From the NCBI RefSeq assembly GCF_000244895.1, contig NZ_CM001441.1, forward strand, positions 2,872,226 to 2,936,225: a stretch of 64,000 nt of DNA. Direction: 5' to 3'. Below are positions 24,260 through 31,964 of the stretch, piece after piece (the first letter of the stretch is position 1; each line of letters starts with the position of its first letter). This DNA is from Desulfosporosinus youngiae DSM 17734 (lineage in GTDB: Bacteria; Bacillota; Desulfitobacteriia; Desulfitobacteriales; Desulfitobacteriaceae). Under the pieces are notes generated by a model that was given only the letters and a program-made list of their open reading frames with translations, ran no database searches and was not told where the DNA came from. The translations under genes were made by a program, and so were the position numbers.

Positions 24260-24331
24260 GGGGGGTAGATCGGATAGATCACACGGACTCTAAATTCGTG
24301 CAGACGGGTGAAACTCCCGTACTCCTCGCCA
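24260..24331 (+). tRNA. pylT: Pyrrolysine tRNA (anticodon CTA)
   Basis: 72 bases including encoded CCA. Acceptor arms GGGGGGT and ACTCCTC pair with two G-U wobbles. The D arm is GATC-ggata-GATC with a 5-base loop, too short for a normal tRNA. The anticodon arm has a 6-bp stem, CACGGA/TTCGTG, around CTCTAAA, giving anticodon CTA, which reads UAG. The T arm is ACGGG-tgaaact-CCCGT, without the standard TTC. A single base joins acceptor and D arm. These are the hallmarks of tRNA-Pyl, and the sequence is very close to what I recall of the Desulfitobacterium gene. No other canonical tRNA is nearby. Confidence 0.93.
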
Positions 24332-24426
24332 TTTATACATTTATATTAAAATCATTATTGACTTTGGGAAATGAGTAAAAAGACACAAAAAATCTAGAGT
24401 GAGAAATTTCTACGGAGGTGAGATAG

Positions 24427-25248
24427 GTGATTCAAGCAAATATTGCGTTTGAAAATGAATTATTGAAAAGCGGTACAAAGGTCTTAACGCAAAGCAGGGA
24501 CTGTACAGATCAGCAGTTGAGACTGGCTGAAGAAATACAGGCTCGCGAACGTTCCAAAGTTGCCATGCGAATAATTGAGTCAAGAGCAATGAGTATTAAC
24601 TCTCTGGATAAAGAATATGAGCTTAAAATGATGGTACGAAATGGTGAAAAGCGAGCAGCTCAGAGGCTATTGGAGCAATTATTAGTTGATATTGCCGAAG
24701 TCAATTATGAGCACTTCGATGCCTTCAAAACCAGAGTTATTGAACTAGTCGTTATTATCTCAAGAGCTGCTGTAAGCGGAGGAGCCAACTTAAATGCGGT
24801 TTTGCAGCAAAATTTTTTATTTTATCAGGAATTGCTTGAAATAACAACAACTGAAGAAATTTGCGCCCGGACTAAGGATATGTTGGAAACCTATATGAAT
24901 CTGCCTGACATTAATATGTATCAAAAGAATATCAAGGAAATTCAGAAAGCCGCAGAGTTTATAAAACTTAATTTCCGAAAAAAGATAAACATTGAACATA
25001 TAGCCCAAACAGTTTATCTAAGTCCCTGTTATATCAGCCGGCTTTTTAAACAGAATCTTGGCTGTACAATATCGGAATACATTACTCAAGCGCGAGTAGA
25101 AAACGCTAAAACAATGTTAAAGGACTCTCAATATAGTATTACACAGGTTGCTAAAGAGAGCGGCTTTGAAGATCCTACCTATTTCTCAAGAGTTTTCAAA
25201 AAGATTGAGGGAATTACTCCAAGTAGGTACAGACAATATACGTTATGA
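24427..25248 (+). CDS. AraC-family regulator of the PocR-associated type
   Basis: A 273-aa protein. The C-terminal ~100 residues are a clear double-HTH AraC domain (INIEHIAQTVYLSPCYISRL, SEYITQARVENAKTMLKDSQ, FEDPTYFSRVFKKIEGITPS). The N-terminal ~165 residues (RLAEEIQARERSKVAMRIIE, RNGEKRAAQRLLEQLLVDIA) match the helical middle region of AraC regulators that normally carry a PocR sensor domain in front; that sensor is missing here. Such regulators often control one-carbon and methylamine genes. The GTG start follows GGAGGTG. It sits between pylT and pylC, suggesting control of the pyrrolysine or methylamine genes (inference). Confidence 0.82.
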   Translation: MIQANIAFENELLKSGTKVLTQSRDCTDQQLRLAEEIQARERSKVAMRIIESRAMSINSLDKEYELKMMVRNGEKRAAQRLLEQLLVDIAEVNYEHFDAFKTRVIELVVIISRAAVSGGANLNAVLQQNFLFYQELLEITTTEEICARTKDMLETYMNLPDINMYQKNIKEIQKAAEFIKLNFRKKINIEHIAQTVYLSPCYISRLFKQNLGCTISEYITQARVENAKTMLKDSQYSITQVAKESGFEDPTYFSRVFKKIEGITPSRYRQYTL

Positions 25249-25330
25249 CCGAATATAACTTATATCCACAAAGTGAAGGATTTGATTAACAATTAATACA
25301 AAGTGCTTGAGAGACGAAGGGTGAGTTGAT

Positions 25331-26533
25331 ATGCGGGTTGCGATAGTAGGTGGAAAACTGCAGGGAGTTGAGGCAGCTTATCTGGCCAAGAAAGCCGGAT
25401 GGGAAGTTCTTCTCATTGATAAAACATCGGAAGTTCCTGCGGCGGTGCTTTGTGATGAATTTTATTTGCTCGACGTTACAAAAATTTTGGAGTGGATGCC
25501 AATCCTTAAAGGGGTTGATCTCATTATCCCTGCTCTTGAGAATCAAGAAGCCTTAGATAGTCTGGTACGCAGTGCACGATTTACCAAGACTCCTTTATTA
25601 TTTGATAAGGATGCTTATGCCATTTCTTCTTCAAAAATTGACTCTAACCGGTTGTTTGCTAAAATAGGAGTTCCGGCTCCTGTACCCTGGCCGGAATGCG
25701 GTTATCCAATCATTGCGAAACCTTCAGGTGCCAGCGGGAGCGAAGGGGTTTACAAACTTAATAATGCTCAAGAGTTCGAAGAATTATTGGAGAATGGTTT
25801 GAAGGATTGGGTATTAGAGGAGTATCTTGAAGGGCCATCTTACTCGTTGGAAGTCATGGGATTTTCAGGAGTTTATAAAGTTCTTCAAGTCACGGAACTA
25901 CATATGGACGAAATCTACGATTGTAAACGAGTGGTGGGTTCAGCTGTTTTACCGGAAGAGCTTAGGGCAGAGTTTGAATCCGTCGCACTAAAGTTAGCCC
26001 AAAGTCTGAATCTTGAAGGAATTATGGATGTTGAAACTATACTTCATCAAGGAAGGTTAAAGGTTCTTGAAATTGATGCTCGTCTGCCTAGCCAAACTCC
26101 AATCTCAGTCTATCATGCCACAGGGATCAATATGCTGGAGATAATCGGTAATGCCTTTGTACAAGGTAAGCCCTGGCAAGAGTTTGATGTATTCGTGAAA
26201 AGAAGCGTGATTTTCGAACACATCCGTATAATCAATGATAAACTTGAGATCTGTGGTGAGCACATTATGGCTGAAGCGGGTCCGCTTTATTTATATCCGT
26301 ATTTTTATGGAGCAGATGAAGCAATTTCAAACTATGCTCCGGGTAAAACGGATTGGGTGGCAACACTGATTATCACCGGGGTGAACAGCCAAGAGGCCTG
26401 GTTAAAAAGAGAAACTATCATCCGGGCAATCAAAGACGAGTGGGGGATAGAGAAATACTTCGATCAATCTGCCTATTGCTTGCAGAGGGATGTGTCGTCA
26501 TTTAGCTCTATTGAACACGCGACAATTAGGTGA
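25331..26533 (+). CDS. pylC: PylC, 3-methylornithine-L-lysine ligase (pyrrolysine synthesis)
   Basis: A 400-aa ATP-grasp ligase. The N-terminal Rossmann-like part starts RVAIVGGKLQGVEAAYLAKK; the ATP-grasp core includes PIIAKPSGASGSEGVYKL, VLEEYLEGPSYSLEVMG, LEGIMDVETI, and VLEIDARLPSQTP. This architecture is that of PylC, which joins (3R)-3-methyl-D-ornithine to the lysine side-chain amine using ATP. The nearby tRNA-Pyl supports this. The usual neighbours pylB, pylD and pylS are not in the window: a hol-tox type repeat begins 36 bp after its stop. The protein looks full length. Other ATP-grasp ligases are possible but fit the context less well. Confidence 0.88.
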   Translation: MRVAIVGGKLQGVEAAYLAKKAGWEVLLIDKTSEVPAAVLCDEFYLLDVTKILEWMPILKGVDLIIPALENQEALDSLVRSARFTKTPLLFDKDAYAISSSKIDSNRLFAKIGVPAPVPWPECGYPIIAKPSGASGSEGVYKLNNAQEFEELLENGLKDWVLEEYLEGPSYSLEVMGFSGVYKVLQVTELHMDEIYDCKRVVGSAVLPEELRAEFESVALKLAQSLNLEGIMDVETILHQGRLKVLEIDARLPSQTPISVYHATGINMLEIIGNAFVQGKPWQEFDVFVKRSVIFEHIRIINDKLEICGEHIMAEAGPLYLYPYFYGADEAISNYAPGKTDWVATLIITGVNSQEAWLKRETIIRAIKDEWGIEKYFDQSAYCLQRDVSSFSSIEHATIR

Positions 26534-26569
26534 TTATATTAATGATTCAGCCTTGAATTTTGAAATATT

Positions 26570-26884
26570 AAAAAGCACTCAAATTTGAGTGCTTGTATGC
26601 TATAATTTATTTGTAACAGAAAAAGGCTTGCGGGGCGGTCGGCATTCCTCCGAAGGGAGGTGATGCCGTGGAAGTATACCAGACTTTGATGCTGATGATT
26701 TCATCATTCCATAAACGGAAATAGACCGCCTCTGTGCAAGGGTTCGGTCTATTCCGCACTCTTTGAAGCCGTCCGCTCTTTAAGCGGCTGTTACATTGGA
26801 GTCATGGGTCCAACATGACTCCTCTTTGATTATAGTATACCACAGTTGGCTCAAAGTATCACTATTGATAGTGTTAGACAATAT
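26570..26884 (+). repeat. Type I toxin-antitoxin-like repeat, copy 1 (toxin internally deleted)
   Basis: ~315 bp matching 40733-41074 almost base for base, including the start hairpin, extended -10 (TGcTATAAT at 26598-26606), the CCTCC/GGAGG leader hairpin, and the terminal GTTAGACAATAT. Compared with copy 2 it lacks 27 bp inside the toxin. Its start hairpin (AAGCACTC/GAGTGCTT) also acts as a terminator for pylC. Confidence 0.85.
26668..26724 (+). pseudogene. Hol-tox-like small toxin with 9-codon in-frame deletion
   Basis: 18 codons, MEVYQTLMLMISSFHKRK, versus 27 in copy 2. The missing FATLVVLIL is the core of the hydrophobic helix, so it is probably non-toxic. GTG start after GGGAGGTGATGCC, as in copy 2. 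Stop is TAG. Confidence 0.7.
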
Positions 26885-26906
26885 TTATTACCAAATAAAT
26901 TCCTTT

Positions 26907-26935
26907 TTGAAATAGAAACGAAAATTTAATATAAT
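26907..26935 (+). promoter_or_regulatory. Promoter of the MarR gene
   Basis: TTGAAA - 17 bp - TATAAT, 34 bp before the MarR start codon. Confidence 0.7.
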
Positions 26936-26968
26936 ATTGTCATGCACCAACGGGTGGGAGGACAGGCC

Positions 26969-27442
26969 ATGAACAAAGAAGAACAGGTCATACTGAGTTT
27001 CAGGGACTTATACAATAAGATGGTTTGGCTTAATAAACTTAAGATGGAAGAGAGTCTTAAGGGTTATAAGTCTTCTGAAGTACATTGCATTGAATACATT
27101 GGAAGAAATGTAGATTCCAACGTGACAAAACTTGCGGAGTCCTTTTATATGACTAGAAGCGCCATAAGTAAAGTAACTAAGAAGCTCATTAAAAAAGGTT
27201 ATATCGAAAGTTACCAGAAAACAGATAACAAGAAAGAAATCTATTTTCGCTTGACTCGTCAAGGGAAAGAGATTTATAGAATCCATGATGAACTGCACAA
27301 AGAGTTTCAAGAGCGGGATAAACCTGTATTTGAGCAGGTAACCGAGGAACAATTTGATAGTATGCTTAGCTTCATGGAAAAGTATAGTAGACATTTGGAT
27401 GCAGAAATAAAGAAACAGGGTGTAGACACTAACTCGGAATAA
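26969..27442 (+). CDS. MarR-family regulator
   Basis: A 157-aa winged-helix protein: SSEVHCIEYIGRNVDSNVTK, LAESFYMTRSAISKVTKKLI and the wing NKKEIYFRLTRQGKEIY. ATG 26969 follows GGGAGG. It precedes the MFS transporter and is likely its regulator. It is closely similar in layout to the MarR at 30311 (SxxEVHCIxxIG, TRxxISxxxKxLxxKGxIESYQ), suggesting related paralogs. Confidence 0.9.
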   Translation: MNKEEQVILSFRDLYNKMVWLNKLKMEESLKGYKSSEVHCIEYIGRNVDSNVTKLAESFYMTRSAISKVTKKLIKKGYIESYQKTDNKKEIYFRLTRQGKEIYRIHDELHKEFQERDKPVFEQVTEEQFDSMLSFMEKYSRHLDAEIKKQGVDTNSE

Positions 27443-27466
27443 ATTTGAATAATGAAAATGACACAG

Positions 27467-27501
27467 GCAGCCTAACTCTATTGAGAACAGGCTGCTTTTT
27501 T
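27467..27501 (+). terminator. Hairpin terminator
   Basis: GCAGCCT-aactctattgagaac-AGGCTGC then TTTTTTA, between the MarR and MFS genes. Confidence 0.7.
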
Positions 27502-27594
27502 ATGGTTATTTTTTGTGGACAAGGAAACAAAATAGTGATAGGATAAATATGTTTCCGAGGACTCAAAATTATGGCTTTTGATAGGAGAATTTAA

Positions 27595-28854
27595 GTGTTC
27601 AAATTCAGATCACAAAATGAACAGAATACAGAACAAACCGTAGATAAAAAGGCTTTAATATTCGGTCTTATGTCTGTTTTTCTTTGCGGAATAGGCTTCA
27701 GTATTATAGCACCGGTCGTTCCATTCCTGGTGCAGCCTTATATAAACAATCCGGGAGATCAAGCTATAGTTGTTACACTGCTGACCTCTGTTTATGCAGT
27801 CTGCGTGTTTTTGGCGGCCCCCGGACTTGGAGCTTTGAGCGACAGATATGGCCGTCGTCCTTTGCTCTTAGTATGTCTTTTGGGTTCCGCAATCGGGTAC
27901 TTAGTTTTTGGCATAGGTGGGGCTCTATGGGTACTATTTGCTGGGCGTATAATAGAAGGTATAACAGGCGGGAGCATAAGCACTATCTTCGCATATTTTG
28001 CTGACATCATTCCTCCAGAACAGAGAACCAAATACTTTGGATGGATGAGTGCGGTTGTAGGTGCAGGCACCGTCATCGGCCCAACTCTAGGCGGATTACT
28101 TGCCAAGTTTGGTTATTCTGTACCCTTGTATTTTGGAGCAATCATAACTTTATTAAATGTTGCTTATGGATTCTTTTTTATGCCTGAGAGCCTTGCCAAG
28201 AATAATAGACTCAAAGAAATTACCTTTGTAAGACTGAATCCATTCACACAGCTCGTAAACATACTTTCTATAAAAAGCTTAAAAAGGCTGCTTGTCTCAG
28301 CGTTCTTACTTTGGATACCTAACGGATCTTTACAGGCAGTTTTTTCACAATTTACAATGGATACATTCAGTTGGAAGCCTGCACTGATCGGACTTATGTT
28401 TTCAATTATAGGCGTCCAAGACATCATTTCACAAGGTTTCATAATGCCAAAGCTTTTGCTGAAATTTAATGATGCTCGTATTGCAATTCTTGGAATGGTT
28501 TCGGAGATTATAGGCTACAGTCTTATTGCAGCATCGGCTTTGTTCTCATTCTATCCTCTTTTAATCGCTGGAATGTTTATATTTGGTTTTGGTGATTCGA
28601 TCTTCGGGCCTTCATTCAATGGGATGCTCTCCAAGTCTGTCGATTCTCATGAACAAGGAAGGATTCTAGGAGGCAGCCAATCTATTCAGGCTTTGGCAAG
28701 AATAATTGGGCCTATCATTGGAGGTCAGATCTATGTATCACTTGGTCATGCCGCACCCGCTTTTATGGGTATGATCCTTATAGCAGCGGCAATACCGGTT
28801 TTGTATAAGGGCACTGAGGGAGGAGACCCTTCGCGAAATAATTCGTTTTTCTGA
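27595..28854 (+). CDS. MFS multidrug/tetracycline-type efflux transporter
   Basis: A 419-aa, 12-helix major facilitator protein. Motif A is GALSDRYGRRPLLL between helices 2 and 3; motif C-like AVVGAGTVIGPTLGGLLA in helix 5 marks drug/proton antiporters. The closest look is to TetA-type or YfkF-type pumps. The GTG start is 7 bp after AGGAG. It follows the MarR gene behind a terminator, so it may have its own promoter. A fragment of a second pylC begins 1 bp past its stop, so this pair has been dropped into a former pyl region. Confidence 0.9.
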   Translation: MFKFRSQNEQNTEQTVDKKALIFGLMSVFLCGIGFSIIAPVVPFLVQPYINNPGDQAIVVTLLTSVYAVCVFLAAPGLGALSDRYGRRPLLLVCLLGSAIGYLVFGIGGALWVLFAGRIIEGITGGSISTIFAYFADIIPPEQRTKYFGWMSAVVGAGTVIGPTLGGLLAKFGYSVPLYFGAIITLLNVAYGFFFMPESLAKNNRLKEITFVRLNPFTQLVNILSIKSLKRLLVSAFLLWIPNGSLQAVFSQFTMDTFSWKPALIGLMFSIIGVQDIISQGFIMPKLLLKFNDARIAILGMVSEIIGYSLIAASALFSFYPLLIAGMFIFGFGDSIFGPSFNGMLSKSVDSHEQGRILGGSQSIQALARIIGPIIGGQIYVSLGHAAPAFMGMILIAAAIPVLYKGTEGGDPSRNNSFF

Positions 28855-28855
28855 A

Positions 28856-28913
28856 TGCCATCACAGGAATCAATATGCTGGAGATAATTGGTGACGCATT
28901 TGTACAAGGTGAG
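28856..28913 (+). pseudogene. pylC: Fragment of a second, divergent pylC
   Basis: The 58 bases encode the PylC stretch TGINMLEIIGDAFVQG. They match 26116-26171 of the intact gene apart from a 2-bp insertion and several mostly synonymous changes plus Asn to Asp. The divergence means it is not a fresh copy of the neighbour but a piece of another pylC allele. It starts directly after the MFS stop. Confidence 0.75.
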
Positions 28914-29018
28914 CGAAACTATTTCTACCAGAAGGGTTTATTTTTAATAACAATTAATTTATAATTAAAATAAAATTCGAGAATACTGAAGTGTTAGAAG
29001 GTATAAGGAGGGAAATTT

Positions 29019-29504
29019 ATGAATCCGTTGGAATTTGCAATTAAAATGGAACTGGATGGAGAACAGTATTACGCCAGACAAATGGAAATAAACGAAAATA
29101 ACCCGTTGCGTTCGGTGTGCTTGTTGATGGCAGAGGATGAAAAGAAACATGCCGAAATACTAAAAAATAAATTGAATGGACTGCCATTTGAATTAACGAA
29201 TACGAACATACGTAATGAAACCAAAAACATTTTTGCTGATTTAAAGGATGTGAACGTTCCAGGGAAGATGCTGCCCAGCCAATTGGATTTTTACAGAACA
29301 GCGTTAAAGCTGGAACAAGAAAGTATTAACCTATATACGCATCTGTCGGATAAAGCGGAAGATATACAGGTAAAAGAAGTGTTTGATTTTTTAATTCAGC
29401 AAGAAAAATATCACTATGAAACGCTTGAAGAATTGGTAGCACTGATTAGTCGGTCGGAAGAATGGGTAGAATCTGCGGAGTTCGGGATCAGGGAAGAATA
29501 TTGA
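29019..29504 (+). CDS. Ferritin-like (rubrerythrin-type) diiron protein
   Basis: A 161-aa four-helix protein with Glu/His diiron ligand motifs: KMELDGEQYYARQM, LLMAEDEKKHAEIL (E-x-x-H), LKLEQESINLYTHL, and LIQQEKYHYETLEEL (E-x-x-H). There is no C-terminal rubredoxin domain. Such proteins scavenge peroxide or bind iron in anaerobes. RBS AAGGAGG. It is 22 bp ahead of the FMN reductase gene; together they fit an oxidative-stress pair. Confidence 0.87.
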   Translation: MNPLEFAIKMELDGEQYYARQMEINENNPLRSVCLLMAEDEKKHAEILKNKLNGLPFELTNTNIRNETKNIFADLKDVNVPGKMLPSQLDFYRTALKLEQESINLYTHLSDKAEDIQVKEVFDFLIQQEKYHYETLEELVALISRSEEWVESAEFGIREEY

Positions 29505-29526
29505 CAAGCAAAGGATGGATGTTTTA

Positions 29527-30099
29527 ATGGAAAAAGTTATTAATATCGTTGGTTTTACCGGAAGCCTGCGCCGCAACTCTTATAATAAGGCAGCTCTTAA
29601 CGCGGCTAAAGAATTGTTGCCTGCCGGGGCAAATTTGGAAATAGTAGATTTATCGCCTATTCCGTTTTTTAATGAAGATTTGGAATCAGAAGGGGTCCCT
29701 GAGGTCGTCGTCCAGTTGAAAAGAAAACTGGACGAGGCAGACGCCATCCTGATTTCCACACCCGAGTACAACTATTCCATACCGCCGGTGTTGAAAAATG
29801 CTTTGGATTGGGCGTCCCGCGGTACGGAATTGCCGTTAAGCGGAAAACCCCTGGCGATCATGAGCGCTTCCACCGGCATATTTGGCGGAGCTCGCGTCCA
29901 GTACCATCTGCGTCAGGTCTGCGTTGTACTCAATCTTTTGCCGTTGAATAAGCCGGAAGTGTTCATTATGAGTGCGCACACGAAGTTTGATCCCAGCGGA
30001 AAGTTAATTGACGAGTACAGCAGAAACGCTATTACAAAACTTTTACAGGCGTTGGTGGATAAAACACGGGAAATGAAGGAGTGCCAAGAAAGAAGTTAA
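29527..30099 (+). CDS. NAD(P)H-dependent FMN reductase
   Basis: A 190-aa flavodoxin-like reductase: FTGSLRRNSYNKAAL (FMN phosphate loop), STPEYNYSIPPVLKNALDWASR (the conserved TPEYN..IP..LKN..DW motif), and STGIFGGARVQYHLR. Related to ChrR/YieF quinone, chromate and azo reductases. ATG 29527 is at good distance from AAGGATGG. It is probably co-transcribed with the ferritin-like gene. Confidence 0.92.
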   Translation: MEKVINIVGFTGSLRRNSYNKAALNAAKELLPAGANLEIVDLSPIPFFNEDLESEGVPEVVVQLKRKLDEADAILISTPEYNYSIPPVLKNALDWASRGTELPLSGKPLAIMSASTGIFGGARVQYHLRQVCVVLNLLPLNKPEVFIMSAHTKFDPSGKLIDEYSRNAITKLLQALVDKTREMKECQERS

Positions 30100-30191
30100 T
30101 CCAGGAAACCACTGCTCTCGTCAATATTATTAGCGGCATCAAAAGCGGATAACGTAGATAATTGTATTTACTTAAAAAGATTATTACGGGC

Positions 30192-30238
30192 AAAAAGTGC
30201 TCTTTGGTTTCTAATGAAGCTGAAGGGCACTTTTTTTG
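30192..30238 (+). terminator. Hairpin terminator
   Basis: AAAAAGTGCtCTT pairs with AAGgGCACTTTTTTT across a ~20-base loop. Confidence 0.7.
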
Positions 30239-30267
30239 TTGACACAGCAACAAAAACGCGATATATT
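30239..30267 (+). promoter_or_regulatory. Promoter with likely MarR operator
   Basis: TTGACA - 17 bp - TATATT. TTGTTGACA here and TGTCAACAAAA ~45 bp downstream (30287-30297) are inverted copies flanking the start site, a plausible autoregulatory MarR site pair. Confidence 0.6.
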
Positions 30268-30310
30268 AACCTTGTTATTGTTACCATGTCAACAAAAGGG
30301 AGAGAGCCGT

Positions 30311-30778
30311 ATGAATCAAACGCTAAGAATCTTAGATATTCTTACTAAAATGCAGGAGCAGTCGGACGTATTCCAGCATAAAGGAGAGGGGCTGTTGGAT
30401 GACATCAGCCTTGCGGAAGTCCATTGTATTGACTGTATTGGTATGATGGACCATCCGAATGTAACAAAAATTTCCGAAAAAATGGGGTTGACCCGGGGAG
30501 GCATAAGCAGAATCAGCAAAAGGCTGCTAGGTAAAGGCCTAATAGAGAGCTACCAGGAGCCAGACAACAACAAAGAAATCTACTTTCGGCTGACTGAGAG
30601 CGGACAATATGTCTATGACGAGCATAAACAACTCCACAACCAACTCAGAGAAGAGTGGTTGTCCTTTTTCGAACGCTACAGTGACGATGAGCAAGCTGCA
30701 ATATTACGGTTTTTCACAGATATTAACGGTCTTTTTAACGGCAAACCGGCTGATAAAACTGACAAGGCCGGCTGGTAA
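30311..30778 (+). CDS. MarR-family regulator
   Basis: A 155-aa winged-helix protein: SLAEVHCIDCIGMMDHPNVT, SEKMGLTRGGISRISKRLLG, then wing DNNKEIYFRLTESG. RBS GGGAGAGAG before ATG 30311. Paralogous to the MarR at 26969. It may regulate the ferritin-like/FMN reductase genes upstream or the ferredoxin gene 71 bp downstream. Confidence 0.9.
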   Translation: MNQTLRILDILTKMQEQSDVFQHKGEGLLDDISLAEVHCIDCIGMMDHPNVTKISEKMGLTRGGISRISKRLLGKGLIESYQEPDNNKEIYFRLTESGQYVYDEHKQLHNQLREEWLSFFERYSDDEQAAILRFFTDINGLFNGKPADKTDKAGW

Positions 30779-30849
30779 GTGATACCGAGGTAAAGAGAAA
30801 TTTCACAGAATCGGCGGCGGAAACGAATGCTTAAGAAAGTGGGTACACC

Positions 30850-31110
30850 ATGCTAAAAAATATATTGTCTCGTCTCATTAAAAAAGCAGACGAGAAGCCA
30901 GAAACAAATCCAGTCCCAGCTCACTATCGATATCAGATTAACGCTGATGAATGCCGGGGCTGCGATAGGTGTAAAAAAATTTGCAAGGTAGGGGCGATCA
31001 GCGGAGAGCGCAGAAAAGTGTATGTGATCGATGAAGAAAAGTGCATAAAATGCGGAACTTGTATGAAGTGGTGCAAGTATAAGGCAATACAAAGATTGGA
31101 TTTTGTTTAG
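30850..31110 (+). CDS. Small 2[4Fe-4S] ferredoxin
   Basis: An 86-aa protein with an N-terminal basic helix and two clusters, CRGCDRCKKICKVG and CIKCGTCMKWCKYKA. It ends RLDFV and stops at TAG. A decayed relative is split by the IS66 at 52.8 kb. It probably serves as electron carrier for nearby oxidoreductases. If the UAG were read as pyrrolysine the protein would gain about 33 residues before a TAA; there is no evidence that it is. Confidence 0.88.
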   Translation: MLKNILSRLIKKADEKPETNPVPAHYRYQINADECRGCDRCKKICKVGAISGERRKVYVIDEEKCIKCGTCMKWCKYKAIQRLDFV

Positions 31111-31250
31111 TATCAAGCACATTTTGATTTTGGCTTTGTCACCGTTTTCGGACAAGTTCATATAATGAAACATGGACTGGCTTTTACTCACAAGAGTTTG
31201 CCGCCGCTATAAGAGACGATTGCCAAGCTGAGATGCGAAAGGAGAAAATA

Positions 31251-31475
31251 ATGCCGATCAATTCAACACACGCTGAAACGGCTATGGTGGTGCGGTATCA
31301 AACCGGAATGGATGCCGAGGGCATTCCCCTTACCCGCCAGAAATCCCTGGCGAAAGTAAAAGAAAGCGCTGCTATCGAAGAGGTTTACGCAGTCGCCATA
31401 GCACTCTTCAGTTTAGTGGAATACCCCATCGCAGAGATACGCCGCAACAGCAGTTATATTCTCACTGAAGAGTAG
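31251..31475 (+). CDS. DUF1659-family small protein
   Basis: A 74-aa protein: VVRYQTGMDAEGIPLTRQKS, then SAAIEEVYAVAIALFSLVEY, ending IRRNSSYILTEE. Matches the DUF1659 pattern common in Firmicutes next to DUF2922. Function unknown. ATG 31251 is behind AAAGGAG. It forms a pair with the next gene. Confidence 0.8.
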   Translation: MPINSTHAETAMVVRYQTGMDAEGIPLTRQKSLAKVKESAAIEEVYAVAIALFSLVEYPIAEIRRNSSYILTEE

Positions 31476-31511
31476 ATGTCGATATTTAAGGTAAAAAGGA
31501 AGTGATTATCC

Positions 31512-31751
31512 ATGCCCACTGCAACCCAGAAAGTTGTTCGCCTCGTCTTCACCGTCGCCGGAGGAGGCACGTTCACCATGACGCTGCCCTCGCCAAGGGC
31601 GGACCTGACGCAGGCGGAAGTTGAGCAGGTCATGGATCTCCTTATCGAAAAGAATATTTTTGATCTTTCCGATGGCGACCTCGTCGCCAAACGGGATGCA
31701 AAAATAGTAGAAACAGTGACTGAGGATATATTCGATCCACCTATCGCTTAA
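31512..31751 (+). CDS. DUF2922-family small protein
   Basis: A 79-aa protein: KVVRLVFTVAGGGTFTMTLP, then LTQAEVEQVMDLLIEKNIF. Matches DUF2922, the usual partner of DUF1659. Function unknown. Separated from its partner by 36 bp with an RBS (AAGGAAGTG). Confidence 0.8.
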   Translation: MPTATQKVVRLVFTVAGGGTFTMTLPSPRADLTQAEVEQVMDLLIEKNIFDLSDGDLVAKRDAKIVETVTEDIFDPPIA

Positions 31752-31820
31752 ATTGTTTTGATATCGGCGCAAACCCGGTTAAAGCCCAGTCCATACTCTA
31801 ATAAATAAACCAAATCGAAA

Positions 31821-31860
31821 AATGGCGGCCGGCTGAAAGCATCTTCAACTGGCCGCCATT
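31821..31860. terminator. Hairpin in the gap after the DUF2922 gene
   Basis: AATGGCGGCC and GGCCGCCATT (10 bp) around a 20-base loop. The T run is only on the minus strand. Confidence 0.45.
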
Positions 31861-31964
31861 CCTGTGGTCGGTTGTTTATTCCGGGGTTTCCGCGGGCAAG
31901 TCCTCACCTTCTTAAACCTGAGCACATAATCTGTAGAAAGCAACCAGGAAGGATTGATGCTCGG

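Noticed and set aside
26570-26884. CRISPR-like repeat or riboswitch
   Set aside because: The three copies are far apart, single units with a small toxin frame, not arrays; the hairpin hides an RBS rather than forming a known aptamer.
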